Shown here: piece after piece, positions 1 through 11,919 of the stretch
How positions within the stretch are numbered: position 1 is the first letter of the stretch
Layout: each line of letters begins with the position of its first letter
Source: Epinephelus fuscoguttatus
Lineage: Eukaryota > Chordata > Actinopteri > Perciformes > Serranidae
Assembly: GCF_011397635.1 (NCBI RefSeq)
Contig: NC_064762.1
Location: 24,702,979-24,766,978 of the forward strand
Length of the DNA stretch: 64,000 nt
Reading direction: 5' to 3'
Made by a program: the position numbers and the translations under genes
The notes under the pieces: model-generated
Databases searched by the model: none
What the model was told of the DNA's origin: nothing
The model's input: the letters and a program-made list of their open reading frames with translations, nothing else

Positions 1-782
1 TGAATACATTTCAGTTAGCATGTTATGCTAACATTTGAAAACATTTTTGACGTGTTGAATACTCATTTGCCTCCACTGTATGTAAAAAAGGTTTTGCAAA
101 TCATTGCACTCTGTTTTTATTTACATTTAACACAGCGTCCAGTCTTTTTTGGGATCAGGCCTGCATGTAACAGCTGTTTTTATTTGCTAGTTTGCTGCCT
201 CTGTCATGTAGCTGTCCCTCGCTCACGCTACAGCAGGTAACACCACTTCAAAATAAAAGCTCTGTGGCAGAACTTCACTGCACTTCAAAATAAAGTGTTT
301 TTTTTTTGTTTTGTTTTTTTTTAAATTACAAATTTGACACATTGTGAGTCACTGGGGGTCCATTTAGAATACACCCTCGACCCACTTTTGGACTGCAAAC
401 CACCAGTTGGGAACCACTGTGCTAAGCTTGTTATGTTTGAGGGATGTTTTTGTTTCATAAACATTTAGAATAAACAGTTTACATACAACTTTATACAGTG
501 TGGAAGTGTTTAAAGAAATGGATACTTAAGCAGACCAGTCATATTCTGAAGTAATCAATGAAAAGTCTCCATGGACAGAGGAGTACGGTTTACACTGCAC
601 TGTAACTGAAATGTACTGTAGAGGTAATACTGAAGCTGTAATTACACCCAGATTAAATAAAGCTGCTGGAAATTTGGGCCCAGGATAAACACAAAAACAG
701 ATCAATAGAAGCAACCAGAAGCTTTAAAATAAAATATTCTGGTTCAGCAGGAGTCTGATTTTCCTCTTGTTCTCTCTCGTAG

Positions 783-950
783 GCTCCAACTCATCCAGTT
801 TACAACATCTGTCCAGAGAAGGTGGCTCAGGCCCTGCAGTTCTTTCACCGGCTGCCCGTCCCCAATGACAACAGACAGCCAGGAGCCTCTGCTGACGACA
901 CACCGTCGGACTCCACCACTGCCTCCGGACCAGACGACCATCAGTCCTAG
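783..950 (+). CDS. fntb: fntb last coding exon (farnesyltransferase beta subunit, C-terminus)
   Basis: This is the final coding exon of the beta subunit of protein farnesyltransferase, the cytosolic zinc enzyme that attaches farnesyl to CaaX-box proteins such as Ras. A pyrimidine-rich tract and AG at 781-782 form the acceptor; the exon then reads 55 codons to TAG at 948-950. It starts APTHPVYNICPEKVAQAL, which matches the conserved tail of vertebrate FNTB (PTHPVYNI followed by a P-[DE]-K-V helix and a short FF/YF motif). After about residue 30 it becomes a loose acidic, Ser/Thr-rich tail, as in the family. All catalytic exons lie upstream of the window. The tail-to-tail position next to max agrees with the mammalian FNTB-MAX neighbourhood. 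The identification rests on about 25 well-matching residues plus this synteny. Confidence 0.85.
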   Translation, partial: APTHPVYNICPEKVAQALQFFHRLPVPNDNRQPGASADDTPSDSTTASGPDDHQS

Positions 951-1054
951 TTAGTCATTGGTGGAGACGTCACTGTGTGTGTGAACCAGCCGACTCTGGG
1001 GAACGGGCTCGAACCAGCAAACAGCAGTCAGCAGTCTGATGTAGACGAGCCCTA

Positions 1055-1128
1055 AATAAAAAACGGTCGGAGGGTCGACCGTTGGTAGAAATGAGGGCTG
1101 GAGTTTAGGAGGAGTTTGCCTGAATAAA
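1055..1128 (+). terminator. fntb candidate polyadenylation signals
   Basis: AATAAA occurs at 1055-1060 and again at 1123-1128, about 105 and 173 bp after the fntb stop. Two more close variants follow near 1205 and 1237. Any of these could end the transcript; which one is used cannot be read from sequence alone. Confidence 0.5.
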
Positions 1129-1815
1129 GGTCAGCGGTTGTGTGTGGGCAGCTTAGCATTCAGCTGAATTTGTGCTTGCAATGCCTCATGTTTTCATTCT
1201 CTGAAATAAAAGGGAGACATGGTAAGGTTTCAGTATGAATAAAACTTTATATAGCAATTTTCATAATGGTGTTATAAACTGATTTGCAATTTCACACACA
1301 CTCCAGACACATTATTACTTTAAAAACACTAAGATACAACAGATAAAACACATTACACACACCTCAACATCTTAACAATATCTTTATTATCTTTGCAAAA
1401 ACCAAGACTGAAGCAGGGCTGAAACTCCGACTGAGCACCTTCAGGTTTGGTCCTCAGTATTTTCTCTGGTATTTTATCCACCTTCGGGAGAGTTTACAGT
1501 CTAAAGTGACACATGGTGCATATTTTTTGACTCAGTATATTTAAATTGTTATTTTTAGGACAACAAACTGGAAGAATAAAGGATTTGCTGTATCTCCACT
1601 AGAATTTTATATTCTGTCATTTCCTTCAAAAACATCTGCGAAGAACTGCAAATAGCGCACACACACACACAATCCATTGGATTTATTACAAATTAAACAA
1701 TCAAACAAGACAACAAAAATCCCAGGCTGAGAGGCAGCAGGACCAGCAGTCCCCACACCAGAGCCTCTCTGCTCTGCTGCTGCACAGGAGCTCTTAAGCC
1801 CCTCCTCCACTCCAC

Positions 1816-1860
1816 GCCCAGGTGTGCTGCACCTCGTTAACTAATGCAGCACACCTGGGC
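1816..1860. repeat. Perfect 16-bp inverted repeat (hairpin) between fntb and max
   Basis: The arms 1816-1831 (GCCCAGGTGTGCTGCA) and 1845-1860 are exact reverse complements separated by 13 bases. It lies in the tail-to-tail intergenic region, roughly 690 bp past the last strong fntb polyA signal. It may be a remnant of a fold-back MITE or a structured transcript end; no TSD was identified. Confidence 0.7.
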
Positions 1861-2629
1861 AGATCTGCAGTGGAGAGAAAAGGGACAGCAGCACATAAGA
1901 CACAGCTCCATTCAAATCAAACTTGCAGAACAATCAGCTTACTCAGTAAATAAAATATGATCCAAATGATTAAACATGTTAGACCTCCTGTTTGGGGTCA
2001 GCATGGGGCTGTTAGACTTTGACTCATCCAGGCGACGTCTCTTCCTCAAAGCAGCAAATACAAACACTGCATGCATGAAATAAGAAAAGGCAGATTCACC
2101 ATGTTGCATTGTGGGTAGGCAGGTTGGCTACTGGTTGTTGGTTACACATGACACAACCATCAGCTGGCCCAGTCTGCAGTCTGTTTTCCTCCACATAGTT
2201 AAAGACTCCACACTACAGTGTAAGGGGAGAATGGTTACATAACAGGACATGAAAGGACAGTGTGCCCTCAGTCTTTATTGCAGACACCTGCCAGCATCTC
2301 TGGAAACCAGAAAAACCTGAAGTCATGTTTGCCTGCTGTCCGTCTGGTCCTGAGAGCTCTGCTGCAGCAGTTGTGGTAGTGAGAGGGGGGAAGGTGACTG
2401 ATTATTAGTGGTAGTACAGAGCCGGTTTCAAACAGGCCAGGTATTGCTGCTAGCAGCTTTCTCATAAAACCACTCATAAAATGATATATAAATACTAAAT
2501 GTGTGGCGTGTCCAAATTGCACCAAAGTTGACGCTACACGTCCCTGGGTCCCCAGTAATACATCTTTGATTGCAATTATTTTATCCTGGAGAATTGAGAC
2601 ATGAAATTGCATCCCATACCTGTCATAGG

Positions 2630-3560
2630 TGTGGACTCAAGTCACAAATTGGATGACTTCAGAACTCAATATAAACTCCTACACCAATGACTTGTGACTT
2701 CACTTGGACTTGAACCTTTTGACTTTAAAATACTCGATACCTTCATCCAACCCCAAATATTTAAAAGTCCATTATTTAAAAAGGTTGCCACACATCAAAT
2801 TCCCTTCATTTTTTGAATCAAGTAACAATGCTCTCCACTCCCAGCAAGTCGACACTTAACTCCCCAGGGGTCTCATTTAAAAACACTGCGTACGCACAAG
2901 TGTGGCCCGAGGGAGGCGTACGCCACTTCCCACGCAAAAGTTGTGATGCATAAAAACAGACTTGATGAAACTTTGTCCCATGCTCACAAACATTTTGTAG
3001 AAGGGAAATTGGCGACTCAGATGGTGAGATGGAAGCCTGATTGTAGAAAGTGTTGAATATTTTTTGGCACACACCATTTTTGGGTTTGAGTATGGATCCT
3101 AAGCATTCTTTTAAAAATGGGACCCCAGATATTCTTAGTATGAACCAATTTGATGGCATCCAATCAAGCTGAAGCAAAGAAATATGAAAAAATTATGTTA
3201 CCAAGGACCAGTTGGAAAAAATTATACACAAGATAATTTAATTTGTGTACAAAGACATTGCAGCAGGTGACAAAAAACAAATTGCAGCTCCCTGTGCAAA
3301 GCATGTAGGTGGAACATTACAGAGATGCAAGAACTTATAACTTCATACGACATTTGAACAGTAAGTCAAGACTAATATTAACATAGTGAGCGAGCTAATG
3401 CTAATGTTAGCTTCACAGTTATTTTAACAGATACTTATTTTAAAAAGCATTCATGAGTTTTTTAAATTTAATATATTATTACTCTGTTGGTAAAATGGCA
3501 TTAGATTTGATGAAGAGTGCATTATGACTTATAGAGATCAAAACTCAAAAGTTAGAGTGT
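2630..3560. repeat. Dispersed 'gactcaagtc'-type repeat interrupted by a second MITE-like repeat
   Basis: 2630-2815 is rich in alternating GACTTGTGACTT/GACTCAAGTC words, and 3460-3560 resembles part of 59520-59700. Related text, in the opposite sense, occurs at 58240-58700 in slc10a1 intron 3. Between the two parts, 2868-3170 is a different unit opening with GGTCTCATTTAAAAACACTG and GCGTACGCAC words, a composition typical of fish MITEs. I read this as one repeat inserted in another. No coding sequence was recognised here. Confidence 0.5.
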
Positions 3561-4013
3561 TTTCACACTATACTGACATAGTTTTGTTTTTACTTTGATG
3601 CTGCACTGCAGTGCAGTGCAGTTATGAAACCCCTCGCCTTTGGATGAACTTAAAATCAGAGGAAAACCTTAGCGTTTCTGTGCCGTAAACTGTTGCTGTT
3701 AAATGTATTCTACATTCCACATCTGGAGACGTGCAGTATCTCCTATGGACCAAACTGCACTGCGGACTTGAAGTGAACCGAAGTGGTCGGAGTTCTCTTG
3801 GAGTGTTCACATACGGGCAAAAGTGCTGAGTCACCTCTTTGCGTTGGCTTAGAGGGCTGAAAAGGACCAAGTGTGAGAACACCATTGAATGCAAAGAATT
3901 GAGACTTGCATGCAAACCACTGACTTGGTCCCCCCGAGATGACAGGAAATGTTATTTAACACTTTGGTCTGTAAGCTAAAAAACCACACGGAGCGTGTTA
4001 AAGGATAAAATAG

Positions 4014-5428
4014 TTTATTTTATAGTCTCATAGTAAAGGTAGGCCTCAACTTGCAAGACAATTGTTGGCAGTATGTACAACATACTTGTAATTTCCATGG
4101 AATGGAATCGGACAAACAAAGACCTATTACACTAATTATATCCTCCTAAATGGAAATAAAATGGAAACAATATACATACACACACGTTTCCTAGACACGC
4201 AAAAATGCTTCCTTTTTTTCCTTGAGGGGGGGGAATTCAGCAACATTGATTTTTACTGTGTAAAGCACGACACATCGACAGGGGTTAATTTGCTTCCTTG
4301 TACTGCAAAAGACGGGAGCTACCTTTTTGACATTCAATACCTATTTCATACCCTTAAGGAAAACTACATGTGACAAATTGGCATTTTCCCATGACTCGTG
4401 AGATTACTACAAAATGCATAACATACTTTAGAACTTCAAAACATCCAATCAATGCTCTTTTTTTTAAATGATATATAAAACGAGATGCCTAACGTATTCA
4501 GCCACCTAAAGTCATTCACTACTTCAAGCTAAAGGACAAATTACGATACAGGTTTAGGAATATTCTCCTTCAAAACATCAATTTCAACAAAGGAGTCATG
4601 TTTTCTCTTTTTTTCTTTTCTTTAAATCTTGTGTTAACAAACGTGTCAGGCAGAAAACATCTGCAATCCAGTGGGCCTGAGGTGGGTATCATCACTTTAA
4701 GATTTGCTTCAAAGCATCTTCACATTCTTTAGTGGAAAAAAGTAAGCTACAAATGTTTGATTTTTTTTTTTTATTTTAAAAAGGTAAACTTCTCTGGGAC
4801 AATTTATCTAGGTGTGTGTGTGTAAATTCTAAACAGGTTTTTATCAAGAATAACAAAATAAACAAAAACAAAAATATATAATATAGCAGTGCTTGGAGTA
4901 CGCCAGGCGCGCCCTCCCCCCCCAAAAAAGAACCCGGGGAGGAGGAGGGGCTTTATTGAGGGTACAAAAAAAGCATCAAGTCCTTAAGTAGCCAAGCTGC
5001 CTCTTTTTGGGTTTTGGATTGTAGATGTTGCCGGAGGGGGGGAAATACCAATGATGGAAAGAAAAGAGAGAAGGAGAGGGATGGGGAGAGGAGGGGAGAA
5101 AAACCTGAAGCTCTCTACATGGACTGAAGCAGTCGTCTTCCACCCTGCTGACTTCATCCCTCCTGTTCGTGGAAATCGGGTGGAGAGAGAGACAATTGTG
5201 GCGTCGGTGTGTGGAGGTTAGAGGGGTCATGAGTCTCCAGTGCGAGCCCACCCACAGATGGAGGAGAGAGAGCGAGGAGGACGGTGAGGGAGGCCGGGGG
5301 GTGGTGGTTGTTGGCATGAGAGGGGGGGGAGGGGAGGGGTCGATGAGCCTCGATGGCTGCGCTTCCTCTGGCCCTCCTTTGTGCCCCTGCCGCCTCGACC
5401 TTGGCTAGGTTTTAACCGACTCCGCTCT
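4014..5428 (-). other. max: max 3' untranslated region (inferred)
   Basis: Downstream of the max stop on the minus strand there is no other gene. AATAAA signals on that strand lie at 4952-4957 (about 470 bp past the stop) and 4014-4019 (about 1.4 kb past it). The distal one would give a 3'UTR of a length usual for vertebrate MAX. The stretch holds G/C-rich runs near 4914-4930 and 5030-5350 and AT-rich sequence elsewhere. The extent is inferred from signals only. Confidence 0.5.
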
Positions 5429-8400
5429 CTAGCTGGCCTCCACGCGCAGCTTCTTCCTGTTGGGAGGCTCCGACTCGGCCTCGGACTCGGAGCTGGAGTC
5501 AGAGCCCCCGTCGAACGCCGACACGGCACTGCCTTTGGGGTTGGTATACAGGCTGCTGTCAGACGAGGAGTAGCTGGCCTGGAGCTGCGCGGAGCCCTTC
5601 ACCTTCTCCAGAGCACGGACTGCACGAACACACACAGGAAGAAACAGGGAGGAGGAGGGTGAGGAAGGTCAACGGCAGGATTTCAAAACATGACTCAACA
5701 TGCTGTCCTTAAATGGACCCAGTCTAACCAGCACATCTGTGATGCTGACCAGTGGCAAACAGTCTCCACAGATGATCTCAGAATACAAAATGGATACTGT
5801 TGTGTTGCACCACCAGCTTTTAAATAACCCTGCTCTGCTGAGTGGGAAGCACCCTCAACAGAGATTTCCTCTGCATATCCAGTCATGCCCCATCTTCCAG
5901 CTCGCCTCTGTTCCACTGCCATCTGATACTCATTGTATTTACTTTCAAAAACCTGCCACACATTCATCAGATTTTCAATTAATACTCCAAGTAAAAGGCC
6001 TCCTGCCTCTGTGCATGCTGTTATAAAAGCTCCTCTGTCCAGCTGCATGTGCATGCAAGTGCCCCCCTTCATGTGTCACTCAGACTATATATAAAGATGT
6101 ACATTGCGTCTCCACTGTGGGAGGAAGTGGAGACGTGTTGTCCATCTTTATATACAGTCTATGACTGACACATGTACAAAAATGAAGGCTAAATATCATG
6201 GATATTGCTGCTACCATCTGGCACTGGTGACATTATTTGGAGCCAGAGTCTGCGCGGTAGCAGTCTACATGGTATTAAGTCCACCCAGACACCAGTCCAA
6301 CATGTCGTGCAGCACCACTGATTTTGAGCACACTGATTTGGCACATACAGCTGTCAATCTTGATGTCAACCCCCTTTTTATAGCATCAAATAACGTATTA
6401 AAAACAAACTTAGAAAGACTAACACTTGAACATAAAGCAGCGTGATGAGAACGACCTAAAATGGCGGAAAATCCATCTTTGGGAGAAATTTATTTGCCAT
6501 GTACTTAGAGTTTTTAGTTTGGCCCATGTCCCATCCGCTAATGTGGAGGAGTTGGGGATTATGACCTGTACTGCAGCCAGCCACCAGGGGGCGGTCGAGG
6601 AAGTGCTGTCATGTTCACCTTCATGTACAGTCTGTGGTTCCACTGGTGAGCTTATCATCACTCTGCACTGCACTCATGTAGCAAATATTCCTGATAATGC
6701 TAGCCTAACCCAGCAGCACAGAGGATGGGCATCACAGAAACATAACCCGAGAAAGTGCTTTACTTAGTGTTCTACCGGTTTTAATCGCTGAGTCATTTTG
6801 TTTTGGAGAAGAACAGACCTCTGCAGATAAATCTACTCCCGGTAAAAATCTCCTGAACGTCTGGATCTTAAGTTTCAGAGGAAAAGGTGAGCACAGATTG
6901 GGCTAGCGACCTGTCAACGATGAGCCACAGAGCATAGGAGAAAGCCTGATTTGTAATGTAACACTGCTTTCTGCAGTGTTTTTACTGGTTTTAATCACCT
7001 GGTCCATTTGTTTTGGAGAGGAAGAGACCTCTGCGGATAATTCAACTCTTGCTTAAAACCTCCTCAACAATGAACACTAAAGGCTGGTTCCAATCTGCAG
7101 TCCTCACCACAAGATGCCACTAAATCCTACACACTGCTCCTTTAGGGGAAACCTGGGGATGTGTTTCTGGGGCTGATATTAATGAATAAAACATTATTTA
7201 ACTGTTTTAAAAAGTGAAGATCTAAATTAAATAAGAAATCAGGGCAGGCTGGGAGGGCTCTGATTGAGTATTTTGAGAATCCTGGCTCAAGTCCTGCAGG
7301 CATCTCAGCCGCTGGCACGCTGTCAACATTTGAAAGAAAACACACTGAGTTATAAAAGCTAAATTAGGCTCGGAGAGGGGCTAAACATTGGCTTTCTACT
7401 TATCTGATGAGTTGTGGTGGCACAAACACTTTGATGTTGAGATTGGGACTTCATGTTCTCAAAACTATTCACCCACATGCTCTCTTATCACTACAATCAC
7501 TTAAACTCCAACTAAAACAAACATGGCGGTGGAGCATTTGCATTTCCTCACACACACTCTCTCTGACTGTGGCAGGTCAAATTTAATTAGGTAATACTCA
7601 CAACCACAGAAACCTCGCCACTGCCCCAAACTGAAGTTCTGAAAACAAATGCAGTCATGTAGAGCGTCCCCACCCTGAGGAACACAGTGACAGGAGAGGT
7701 GGCGTTGTTACCTTGCTGCTCCAGCAGTGCGTTCTGCCTCTTCAGGTCGTCGATGTCCTGCTGGTGCGTGTGGTTTTTTCGTCTCATGTATTGGATGTAC
7801 TCTGTGGCTTTGTCTAGGATTTGAGCTCGAGACGCCTGTTTGGTAGACTGCTGTTAGTGACACATGCAAAAATTGAAGCAATGACGCAAGTATACAGAGT
7901 TCTCATCACATTTTTCACACAGTCATAACTCCTATCATGATACTGCAGACTCAAACTACCGCATGCCAAATCTAGGACACCGCTGTGTGTTTCTGCACAG
8001 CTTGCCTCCTCTTAACCTCTCAAAATTCCTGCGGCACTTCTGTCTGACATCCACAGGCTAGGTCACAACCCTGACACATTACTGTCAGCGTGTTCGCCGC
8101 GCAAACAAAATTACAGCAAACAAAAGTGCCGCAGCAGCCCGTCAGCTGGCTGCAAATCAGCTCCTAAGTCTTCACAGAAAACAGACATTTGCTTCATCTC
8201 TAATTAATGCTGCCTCGCTGTAGAGCTTCCCTTTTGTCCACGAGCTATCTGGCACCGCCAATTATTGACTTAATATCAGCATCACAGAGATTTGTACTCA
8301 TTAGGGCTGGGTATCATTTTCTGTAGTAGCGTGGACACAAGATTCAAGTTTCTGTATCAACACCAAAACCCCAGTTTCACTTTATCACCTAAGAGCAAGT

Positions 8401-11400
8401 CGCCTTCCTGTTATGTTATACAGTAAAATCTTTATTAAATAAAACCCTGTTCGGGGCGTCGGTGGCTTAGTGGTAGAGCAGGCGCCCCATGTACAAGGCT
8501 GTTGCCGCAGCGGCCCGGGTTCGAATCCAGCCCGTGGCCCTTTGCTGCATGTCATCCCCCCTCCCTCTCCCCCTTTCACGCTTACCTGTCCAATAAAGGC
8601 AAAATGCCCTAAAAAATATCTTTAAAAAAATAATAATAATAAAACCCTGTTTATACCAAAGATTTGCGATGACAGGAGTTGAAACTTGTTCTGAAAATCT
8701 GCTAGTTTAATCCAACACCACGAGATGAGATGGTGTATCGTCTCCATAGCTACAACTCTGTACTTGTGTTCAATTTCTAGCTTGTTGGGTGCAAGTAACA
8801 ACGGAGGCCTTTGTGTGCGACATGCACACATAAACCCAACAGCAGCACAGATTTTAATTGTGGAGCACGTCAGCAATCGTATTGATTAACAAAAAGAAAG
8901 CGAAACAATGGTGGGGGCAGAGGGCAAGTAATATAACTGGTTTATTACCTAACCCTGTAGCCCTTTTTACACAGAGACTGCATTATAGGGCTGCAATGAA
9001 GTCCCTTCATCACACCTGCTTTGCTCTTTTATACAGAACTAAACAACAGCAATATCATGGCGCCCAAGTCTATGATTTTAGACTGCATGCCAGCATCCTG
9101 AAAGCTAAAGAGGTGACAGGCGTGACGTAACACAACAGTGTCAGCTTCTAGTTTGACATATTGACATGTAACAGTTGCATCGACAGCGCTTTAATGGGAT
9201 AATGTGGCAATACCAATCATTTGCCGTCTCTGTCATGTGGCAGCTGATCTCGCCCTCTGGTTGGAGGCTAAGGAGCTCCTGGACTTCTTTGTTTTCCCAA
9301 TTTGCAAACATTTTCAGTTGCTGTTCATCTTCTTTGAGTTAGCTGCTAACTGCTGCTAGCTATATTTTTAAAGGGGCTATACACATGCTGGGTTTTTTGC
9401 ACCCTCAAATTTATTGTTTTCAATGTAGATGCACAGCAGGCAAGCTCAAACGCCAGAGCAATGCCATTGAGTTCAACTTTTGGAACGCAGCAACGTACAC
9501 TGCATGTCATGTGACAAGGAACAACCAATCGCAATCGACTTCAATCAATAAATATAGTCTGATAAATACGGGAAAGTTTATCATGTTAGTGCAGGGCTAC
9601 TCAAAGCTTTCTTCTGTCCTACGTACAATAGGCCTACACACTTATAAACAGTGCCTGGAAGAAGATCAGCTCTGCACTTAGGATTTTAGGTAAAAAGGCT
9701 ATGATACAGTGCTTGTTAAGGTTGCTTTGCAACCTCAGGCACAACCTGTCATCGAAGTCTTGAAAGCTGGCTCAAAAAGGCACAAAAGTAGCACCCAGTG
9801 CCTGACATCGCATTTTCCAGGCAGTTTAAGACATGGCATGTGTACGGCCCCTTAGTCTCCCAGCAGTGGGTCACATATTTAACACGTCATTAAAACGTCA
9901 CACCCGTCCCGTTCTGCTGGCTGTCCCTTTTACACAGACATCAATTCTGCACTGTTACTACCTCCGCTGCTGGCTTTCAGACAAGACGACTCTGTCCCAC
10001 TATTCCGTGACCGTACCTTTTAGACAGAATGGCGAGGTGGAATAACTCCGCAACATCCCCACCTTGAACAGGCAGTGTTAAAGGGCCCCGTGTAACAACA
10101 GTGACACCAACTACCACAGCAGTCTTGAGAACTTGATGCTACAGACAGATTTTAGTCTGTAAAAAGTACTTGAGGTTTGGTACCCAGCCCTAATACTCTC
10201 TTAATATTCTGTTTCCTCTCACAGGAAGAAAAATGCTGCATGCTGGCCCTAAATCAGAGCTATAATAGCAGGATGGTCCTGGGAGAGAAGAGAGGGTCGA
10301 GCACTGAAGCAGCTGTAACCCAACACTTCTTACAAATGATCAGCAAATATCCCTCACATCATCTCATCAGCCCCCCGCCCCTCACACGGTGTTAGAGCCA
10401 TGAACTGGTCTTTAAGGGGAAACTAAAACCCTGTGTGCCCAGTTCCTGAACCAGCTCTCCAAATATTCTCAATGTTGTGGATGTCAAAACAGGAAGAGAG
10501 CAACAAAATTTCCCCATAATAACTTCCTGACGCTGGTCCAAGTATTTAGACTGCATCACTGTTTCGCTGCTGCCAATCTGCACTCGTCCTCCACCATCTG
10601 CCCTCCGCCCAGTCCCTTCAACTGCTTCTCTCCACTGACACACACACAGCCAAGTAAAGACATCTGCATCTCTGTACGTTCATTAAAATTACATCATGGC
10701 AGAAACACACTCATCGCTAAATATCCTCTGCTGTAAAGACCTCACAGAACATACCACAGTATTATACTTCACCTTTTAGTAAAAACAACACGGCAAAAGT
10801 TCAAAAATTTCTTACATGAGAGCCTGAACATCGTGTGCCTGGAGGAGCTGCAGGCTGAGCTGTACCAACCTTTTCTCCCTGCAGGGCAGGTACCGAGTCC
10901 CGGAGGCTGTGAAAGCTGTCTTTGATGTGGTCCCTACGTTTGCGCTCCAGTGCATTGTGGTGTGCCCGTTTGTCTGCCTGCAATGAGAAGAGTCACAAGG
11001 CCTTAAGCCTGGCAGCAGAGCAGCGTGGGCAGACGACAGCGGGCATCCGTGGTCGACCTACACAAACGGCTCTGCTGCCTTTACAACACCCCCAGTGTAC
11101 CCCCAACCAAAACATATACAGACATCTTTCTATCCATCACATCGGATCTGAACGACAAGCTAGTGTGAGATTTTTAGTAAGAAGCCAACATTTACTACAT
11201 CAAAGCCCCAGTGATTATTTTCATTATTGATTTATCTGCCAACTATTTTCTTGATGAATTGCTCTGTAAAAAATACCTTTCACAAATTTCTCAAGCCCAA
11301 GGTGACATCTTTTTAACTGCTTGTTTAGTCTGACCAACAGTCAGAACCCTAAAGATTTTTTATTTACCATCACATAAGACCCGCTGATGAAGTGTGTATC

Positions 11401-11877
11401 AATTAATCAACTAACTGTTCCAGCTACAGACAAAATACTGATCTAACCCTAATTTGTAAAAGCTTATAATTCATCAAAAACCTTGACGTAATTATTCTTG
11501 GTTGCACGACATCTTTACTAAAGATAACAACAACTTCAGTATCAATCAAACCTCAGACAAACGACTGTCACACTCCGAGGACAGCTGTTATTTACATTAA
11601 AGCTTAAACTGAAGCCGACATCAAACCTTGACATACTAACACAAGTTCTTGTGTTGGTTGCTGATAAGGATGCTATTGTTTGGTGGCGACCTAGTGAAGT
11701 CGGTCACAGTCTGCTACACAACAAAAGGAAAGAAAATCCTGTAGTAAATATTTGTGTACTCTGGGCAAAGCCGGTGAATAGATCAAATTGAAATATTAAA
11801 AGAAAACGAACACAAAAACTGCATTGTAGCAGCAGCAAAATTGACAAAATTCACTTAGTTTACATACAGATTACTGA

Positions 11878-11919
<42 letters not shown>

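Noticed and set aside
5169..5662. Several overlapping GC-rich frames on the plus strand opposite the max last exon
   Set aside because: They are antisense shadows of the max coding exon and its GC-rich 3'UTR, with Arg/Gly-rich low-complexity translation.
8454..8540. Functional tRNA gene
   Set aside because: A and B boxes are present, but the sequence lacks a closed acceptor stem and has a SINE body, A-rich tail and TSD; it is a SINE head.
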